Position numbers and translations under genes: made by a program
Shown here: in pieces, positions 58,701 to 64,000 of the stretch
Layout: each line of letters opens with the position of its first letter
Numbering within the stretch: the stretch's first letter is position 1
Assembly: GCA_016801885.1 (NCBI GenBank)
Contig: CM028903.1
Location: 12,262,535-12,326,534, forward strand
Direction: 5' to 3'
Length of the DNA: 64,000 bases
Source of the DNA: Toxotes chatareus
Taxonomy: Eukaryota > Chordata > Actinopteri > Toxotidae
The notes under the pieces: generated by a model
What the model was told of the DNA's origin: nothing
The model's database searches: none
The model's input: the letters and a program-made list of their open reading frames with translations, nothing else

Positions 58701-60413
58701 CTGCAATTGCAATGATCCCTTAAGGAAGCTCTAACAATAGCATGCTGGAGGCCAAGGGTAGAATACACTATCAGAGCTATGCTGTAGCTACTGTATGGTA
58801 TTATCCAATGGACTGCTGCGTAATGGTTGTTGCTGCACCATAGAGACAGAAAGAGAGAGAGAGAAGAAGGGAAACCACAAAAAGCTGAAGGGAGAGATGC
58901 AAACAGCCAACATGTTAGTTTGCTGTGTCAGCTCAAAAGCTTCTCTTTACCTGGTCCATTTTCTTGTCCATAACCGCCCCCATTTGCATTTTGATGGGGT
59001 TTTGCAATGGCTCTAAGCCACCTTAAAACACATGTAAACACACATGCAAGATTAAATGAGGTTTGTAAGAAGTCATTCCCTGGTTTTCCCGTTTCTGTCT
59101 CCAAATGTGTATACCTGTGGCTTAGCTGAAGCCCAGTTTTGATATTTTAGTCTTTCTTGCCTACATTTTGTCTTGCTCGTATTGACACATCATGTTTGAA
59201 TGTGGCTTGGAACGCTGTCAAGACAGAGTTTTGAAATATTTCCAATTTATGGTGGTTTTAAATGCGTTTCAGATCACAATCTTAATGCGTGCAATCACAG
59301 AATACAGCTGATCAGTATCTTAACATTCTGTATTTCAGTGGGAAATGATGGAAGTACATGGAGTCAAAGTGCACTTGCTGTAAGCCACATGTCTTTGACC
59401 ATGACCATGTTTGCACCACAGTGGTAACAGTAAGACAAATACTGATGGAAGATTTATTAAAATTGAGCTTAGAGCCTCAAAAATGACAAATATCCCCAAA
59501 GAAACCTGCAGGTTGACATTTTCTCCCAAGCAACATGAAAATAAATCTCAGTCATGCTTGTGTTGAGTTGAGGCTGTGGATCCTCTAAATCATCCATATT
59601 ATTAGCGACTCATAATAGCTCACACTCTCGTCAAGCTCTTATTTGATATGTACTGCTCATGCACCTTTCATATCCCACTCTTGAATACCACTATGCACAA
59701 ATAAAAAGAATATTCTCACACTGCCATGGAAACTGAGATCACGCAGTCAGTTAAAATATAAAAATAAAACTGGTTAAAGTGCGTCAGGGAGAAGCTGTTA
59801 GGTCCAACTATTTTATTTTAGTTTACTATCGAGGTTTTCCTGAACATGTTTTACATCACATGAAAAGACTCCAAGACAGAACACTTGAGTATCTTGCAAA
59901 AACAATTGGATATATCTAGGCAGGCAAATATACTTATTAACAGCAGTAATGTTTTCAAAAGCAATAAAGCCGAGCGTTTTTGTGTATGTCAAAGTATGGT
60001 GAGACATAAAATTGGAGATTATCTCTTTATGCATTGTACTCAGCCCAATTTGCAGTATCTGTCCCTATTATATTTATTCATGTGAGAAAAACCATTTGTG
60101 TTCATGATTAGAAAGTCACAAGATGCTTTAGATTTGTTTTTGGAAAAACACCTTTACCCATATGTGAGTCATTTTCAGACAATCTGTGTGTAAACACCCT
60201 CATTTGTTAACTCAGAACATTTGAAAGCAGACTAATGGCCAAAACAGGAAAATAAATTACAAACACAAGCTTATTAAATTTAATTATAAAAATAATTTTG
60301 TTGACCATTATTGAAATGCATTGGATCAGTGCTACGGCTTTATAAACGTATCAGTCTCATAGTAGTTGGCAAGCGAGCAGTTTGAGGTAAAATATGCACA
60401 GACTGTATAAGCC

Positions 60414-60762
60414 TAAAGGAATAGTTCCGGATTTTGGGAAAACACTTATTTGCTTTCTTGATTAGAAACGCTGAGAAGATCAATACCACTCCCTTGTCTG
60501 AATGGTAAATATGAAGCTGCTGCCAGCAGCTGTTAGCTTAGCTGAGCCTTAAAGTGGGCTGGAAACAACTAGCCTATCTTTCCAAAGGTGAGAAAATCCA
60601 CCTACCACCACATTTTAAGGTTCACTAATTAGCATGTTACATCTCGTCTTGTTTAATATGTGCCAGAACCGAAGTGTAAAAACAACAAGCTAAGCTAACT
60701 GCTCATCTAACTCTCGGCAAGGAAGACAATAACCATATTTCCAATAATGAAGAAATATTGCT
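60414..60762 (+). mobile_element. teleost repeat with terminal inverted repeats ('aaaggaatagttc' family), near complete
   Basis: Begins aaaggaatagttccggattt. It contains ttgctttcttgattagaaac, gctgccagcagctgttagct, aaaatccacctaccacca and gaagtgtaaaaacaacaagc, and closes with ctctcggcaaggaagacaat then atttccaataatgaag. The right end read in reverse (ttcattattggaaat...gtcttccttgccgagag) matches the left end inward, giving inverted repeats of about 50 bp. It has no gene, so it is a MITE-like non-autonomous element. A weaker copy lies at 55688-55925. Confidence 0.7.
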
Positions 60763-62149
60763 TCAAACATTAGACATCAGAATGGATTATGTACAGATAG
60801 ATTCAACTGGCCGACTCACACATACAACTAGTTTTAAGGTAAGATCAAAATAGGCAGAAATCGCCTGCAGTGGAAGGGCAGAGACTCGTTTGACCCTGAT
60901 TTCTAGTATAAAAACAGGTTGTGAAAGTGGCGCTTCATGATCCCTCCGGCTTATTGGGCTTTAGGCTGAAGGTATCAGAAAACATACCAGAGGGATAACT
61001 GGGGCCAGAAAGTGTGAGAAAACTGCTGTCAGACCTTGCTGTGATTTTGAACACCGCAGTCATACTTACACTATACTCCCTCCCTATCACTCATGTGGCT
61101 GTGACTCAGATTAGCAAATTGGTGGGTTCTTTACTCCTTCCAAATTGAGTGCAGCAAAGAGTGGGAGATTGATGGGAGATGGCATGTGACAATTAAAAAA
61201 TGAGAGTCCCTTAACACTTCGCCTGCTTCTGCAAGAGCTGACAATGCAGGGTCCTCCATCATGTTCACAGTTTATTGAACCACACAAGGAAGGCTTGACT
61301 TAAAGGAGACAGGAAGGTATAGAGATTATTTAGAGGCATTGTATAAAAGTATTTGTTTTACTTTGGTTCCCAATAGTAACATAATCTGGGGCAGTCTCTA
61401 TTAATAAAGATGGATATGGATATAATGGATTAAACAGTTATATACCCTGAGTGGCATAGGTCTGACTCTTCAGTGGCCATGATTCCTTGTGATGTTGGAT
61501 CAGCTAGAAAAGAGATCCAAGCATTTTTTGTACTAACTTTGACCAATAAAGCTTTCTATTTCGGGCACCATGTAAAATACTTCTCACTCTGTCAGCATCA
61601 GATTGAATAACAAATCTGAAGAAAAGTGTAAATTCTGGAGGAGTGTAAGTCTAATTGATGTGTCTGTATCGGTGAGAGAGACAGCAGAAAAGAAGAGGAA
61701 CTCACACTGAGAAACTCAATGAGTTTTAGAGAGAGAATGAAAATACTGTTTCATCTCTGTGGGGAAGAGATGTATAGGTCTGCAGGTACAAGTGAAGCTC
61801 ATGCAGTGGTGTGGCTAACACTGTATCTACATATGCACACACTGCTGCATGGATATTTAAACCTTTTTTTTCCCCAAAATGAAAAGATGTTTGACGATGG
61901 GATTATGTCGCTGCAACAAGGACCTAATGATTGCACAAAGAAAGAAAGGAGTGATGTTGAAGTGATGAAAGACATGCAAAGGAGGACTGGCTGAAGAAAA
62001 GACAGATAAAAGGAAGGGAAGATAGAAAGGGGAAAGGCTGGAGGTAGTAAGAAGAAAGAAAAAATTGGTACATAAGAGGCTGTTCGGGGGGGAATTGACC
62101 TTTATTCAACAAGGCAGGTCAATTAAGAGCAAATTCTGTTTGGGTGAAG

Positions 62150-62310
62150 CAGACAGACAAGGAGAAAGGAAAGAGAAATACATACAGCAGTGAGGAGAGG
62201 GTTGAAACAGCATAGTGAAGAGGAGGAGAAGAAGAGGGGAAAAAGAAAAGGAAGGGAAACTAGGGACAGGAAGAAGAGGGAAAAAGAAAAGAGAGAAAAG
62301 AGAAAGAGAA
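62150..62310. repeat. purine-rich block (GAA/GGA)
   Basis: A and G dominate (gaggaggagaagaagagggg and similar). Open frames on the minus strand here are artefacts of composition. Confidence 0.85.
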
Positions 62311-62589
62311 ACATAAGGTGAGAATGTTTCGCCATGAAGCTTTAAGTGTGAAGACTGTGATATGGCAACACGCTGTTTTATAGTCCTAATGTCCAAAATA
62401 TGTCTTCGTGATGTTCTCAACACAGCGACATGCTGTCCACTACGGTGGGGGTTTAAATGTCTACGCGGTCTGTGTGTGTGTGTGCATGTGTCTGTGTATG
62501 TGCACGCGTGTGCATGCTCGTGGCAACAGATGCTGGTTCAGTGGCGCAATCCCACCTCACCAGGGAAGAGCGGGGCGAGAGATACTGCT

Positions 62590-62592
<3 letters not shown>

Positions 62593-62634
<42 letters not shown>

Positions 62635-62640
62635 GTGAGG
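62593..62640. repeat. (GA)18 microsatellite
   Basis: Uninterrupted GA repeat to about 62629, followed by further GA/GGA-rich sequence to about 62700. Confidence 0.93.
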
Positions 62641-63287
62641 GAAGGAGGGAAGGATGGTGCCAGGAGAAAGAGAGAGAGAGCAAGAGGGAGCGAGCAGTGT
62701 GCTGAATGCCAAGCAGCATGGCATTAGAATGGTGCTGTGTTGAGGAGGCAGGCAGAGATAAAACACGGCTCAGCTAAACCACAGTATCCTGTAAGTTTCC
62801 AAACTTCATCTCTGAGGACCACACTTTTATTACCTTCCTTCCTCAACCAGTAACAAGTTGTGCTGAGTTTAGTTTAGTGCCTTTTTTTTAAATGCTATTT
62901 TTATTTTCATTTTTGTGAGAGCCCAAAACAGATTTGGAGATTCATTGTGACTTTGCAAATCAAGAAACACACAATGTTTAACATGTTAACCTACTGTACC
63001 TAATGGAGTTCTTCATCACAGCCTGCAATACAGTACAGGGGCTTAAATAGGTTGTAGCAGTTACAACCAGTAGCTATGGATACTTCAAATTTGTCAAGAT
63101 TCTATTTTTATCATCCTTTGACCCACCTTTGGGGCCTGCACTTTATCTCTGCAAATATACTGGTGTGCAGCAGTAATTCTCTGCCTTTGTTTCTTACTGC
63201 TCACTAAACCAAGAGGAATGATTAGATTTGTGTGGTGGAGTGTATCGCGCTCTGAAAAGTCTCCCATAGTCTCATAATGCATTTCTA

Positions 63288-63307
63288 TTTTTTTTTTTTT
63301 TTTTTTT
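63288..63307. repeat. poly(T) run, 20 nt
   Basis: Twenty consecutive T residues. No recognisable retroposon body is adjacent. Confidence 0.95.
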
Positions 63308-64000
63308 CATTTGGCTTTTGTCTGTCCAAACTGACATACAAATGAGGTACAATCCAGTCAATCTTGCACAGCTACAAAAGTCTGCCACTGGGGAGCCAAC
63401 TGCTTTAAAAAGGGGACTGGGAAGAGTTGATTTGATTGGTCACTACTGGTAAAAACATTAGTCCTAATTCCGCCCCTTACAATTCCGCTGAAGCCACACC
63501 AACTCATCTTGTCAGATTCAGGCGCATGTATAGAGTACTGCATTAAATATGATGATTCCAGGATTGAATTAGCATATTTTATGACCATATTCGTACACTG
63601 GTGCTTTACACTAACAATGAGTGCTTTAAGCACTGTGGGCAGAAATGGCATTGGAAAAGGCTTGCTTGCTGTATATGGAGAGTCATGTTTCTTCTCTTAT
63701 TTGTAAGCATCCACAGCTCCTCGAACTAGTTCACAGTGTAAAACTAATCCACCAAAGAAACAGAAAAAGCCTAAATGTGGAAATAAGTGGCTAACCCCAG
63801 TTAAACACTATTAATATTACCATTACTGAAGACTGGTAGCGTTGCTTTAAAAAAAACAAGCCTTAATCAATTATTTTTTGACTAAGAGGCTTTTACACTG
63901 AGTGCCACTTTTTTAGTGTTTACTGTGCCTTAACAACATGCAAATGGCAATGCAGCAGTTTGAGGAGTAGTTTTAATATTGGTTAAAAAATAAATAATTA

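Larger units (their letters stand above)
57707..64000 (+). other. presumed first intron (start only)
   Basis: Begins at the donor gtatgc and continues past the window end with no acceptor-plus-coding exon that I can support. It contains microsatellites, a long purine tract and one well-preserved repeat, listed separately. Stretches at 58790-60410 and 60770-62140 show nothing recognisable. Confidence 0.5.

Noticed and set aside
57978..58712. 244-codon minus-strand open frame
   Set aside because: It lies wholly in a polypurine tract. The product is a Pro/Leu/Ser string dictated by pyrimidine codons, with no domain, splice or initiation support.

Overview
The window looks like nuclear DNA from a teleost fish, probably a percomorph. 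It is AT-rich and mostly non-coding. It carries many CA/TG, GA and ATCT microsatellites, and decayed copies of repeat families that are common in teleost genomes: L2/CR1-like LINEs, a Tc1-like transposon, a retroposon whose sequence includes 'ggagcctatcccagctgac', and short elements with inverted ends. There is no bacterial-style gene arrangement. No tRNA, rRNA, CRISPR array or long conserved open reading frame was found. Most open frames fall in simple sequence (CT-rich, GA-rich or CA repeats) and are not genes.

Layout. 0-11.8 kb: non-coding, with microsatellites and a degenerate tetranucleotide array near 2 kb. 11.8-21.1 kb: three separate LINE fragments, all reading on the minus strand; in two of them the reverse transcriptase YADD box is visible and mutated. 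A cryptic tandem array (14.3-15.4 kb) and a (TG)31 microsatellite lie between them. 22.3-22.9 kb: a minus-strand stretch with protein-like frames, probably a relic. 27.3-29.8 kb: the best protein-coding candidate, a set of short plus-strand segments with splice signals in matching phase, ending in a stop codon at 29,793-29,795. I could not name the protein. 30-36 kb: a long ATCT microsatellite, a repeat with a tandemly amplified end, and two long polypyrimidine tracts. 39-43 kb: weak coding-like segments, a dispersed repeat pair and a perfect 20-bp hairpin. 44-53 kb: a solo-LTR-like block, a tandem array of about 94 bp, and a Tc1-like element split by a younger retroposon that is flanked by a perfect 12-bp target duplication. 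55-61 kb: two copies of a teleost repeat flank a CpG-rich promoter and first-exon region (about 56.25-57.72 kb). That exon ends in a consensus splice donor at 57,706/57,707.

Interpretation. The right end appears to hold the promoter, the long 5' untranslated exon and the start of intron 1 of a plus-strand gene whose coding exons lie beyond the window. The rest is upstream flank with one compact unidentified gene candidate near 28-30 kb and a record of mobile-element insertion and decay. I see no convincing new biological system. The most useful leads are the spliced gene candidate, the CpG-island first exon, the nested transposon with its target duplication, and the perfect hairpin at 40.54 kb.
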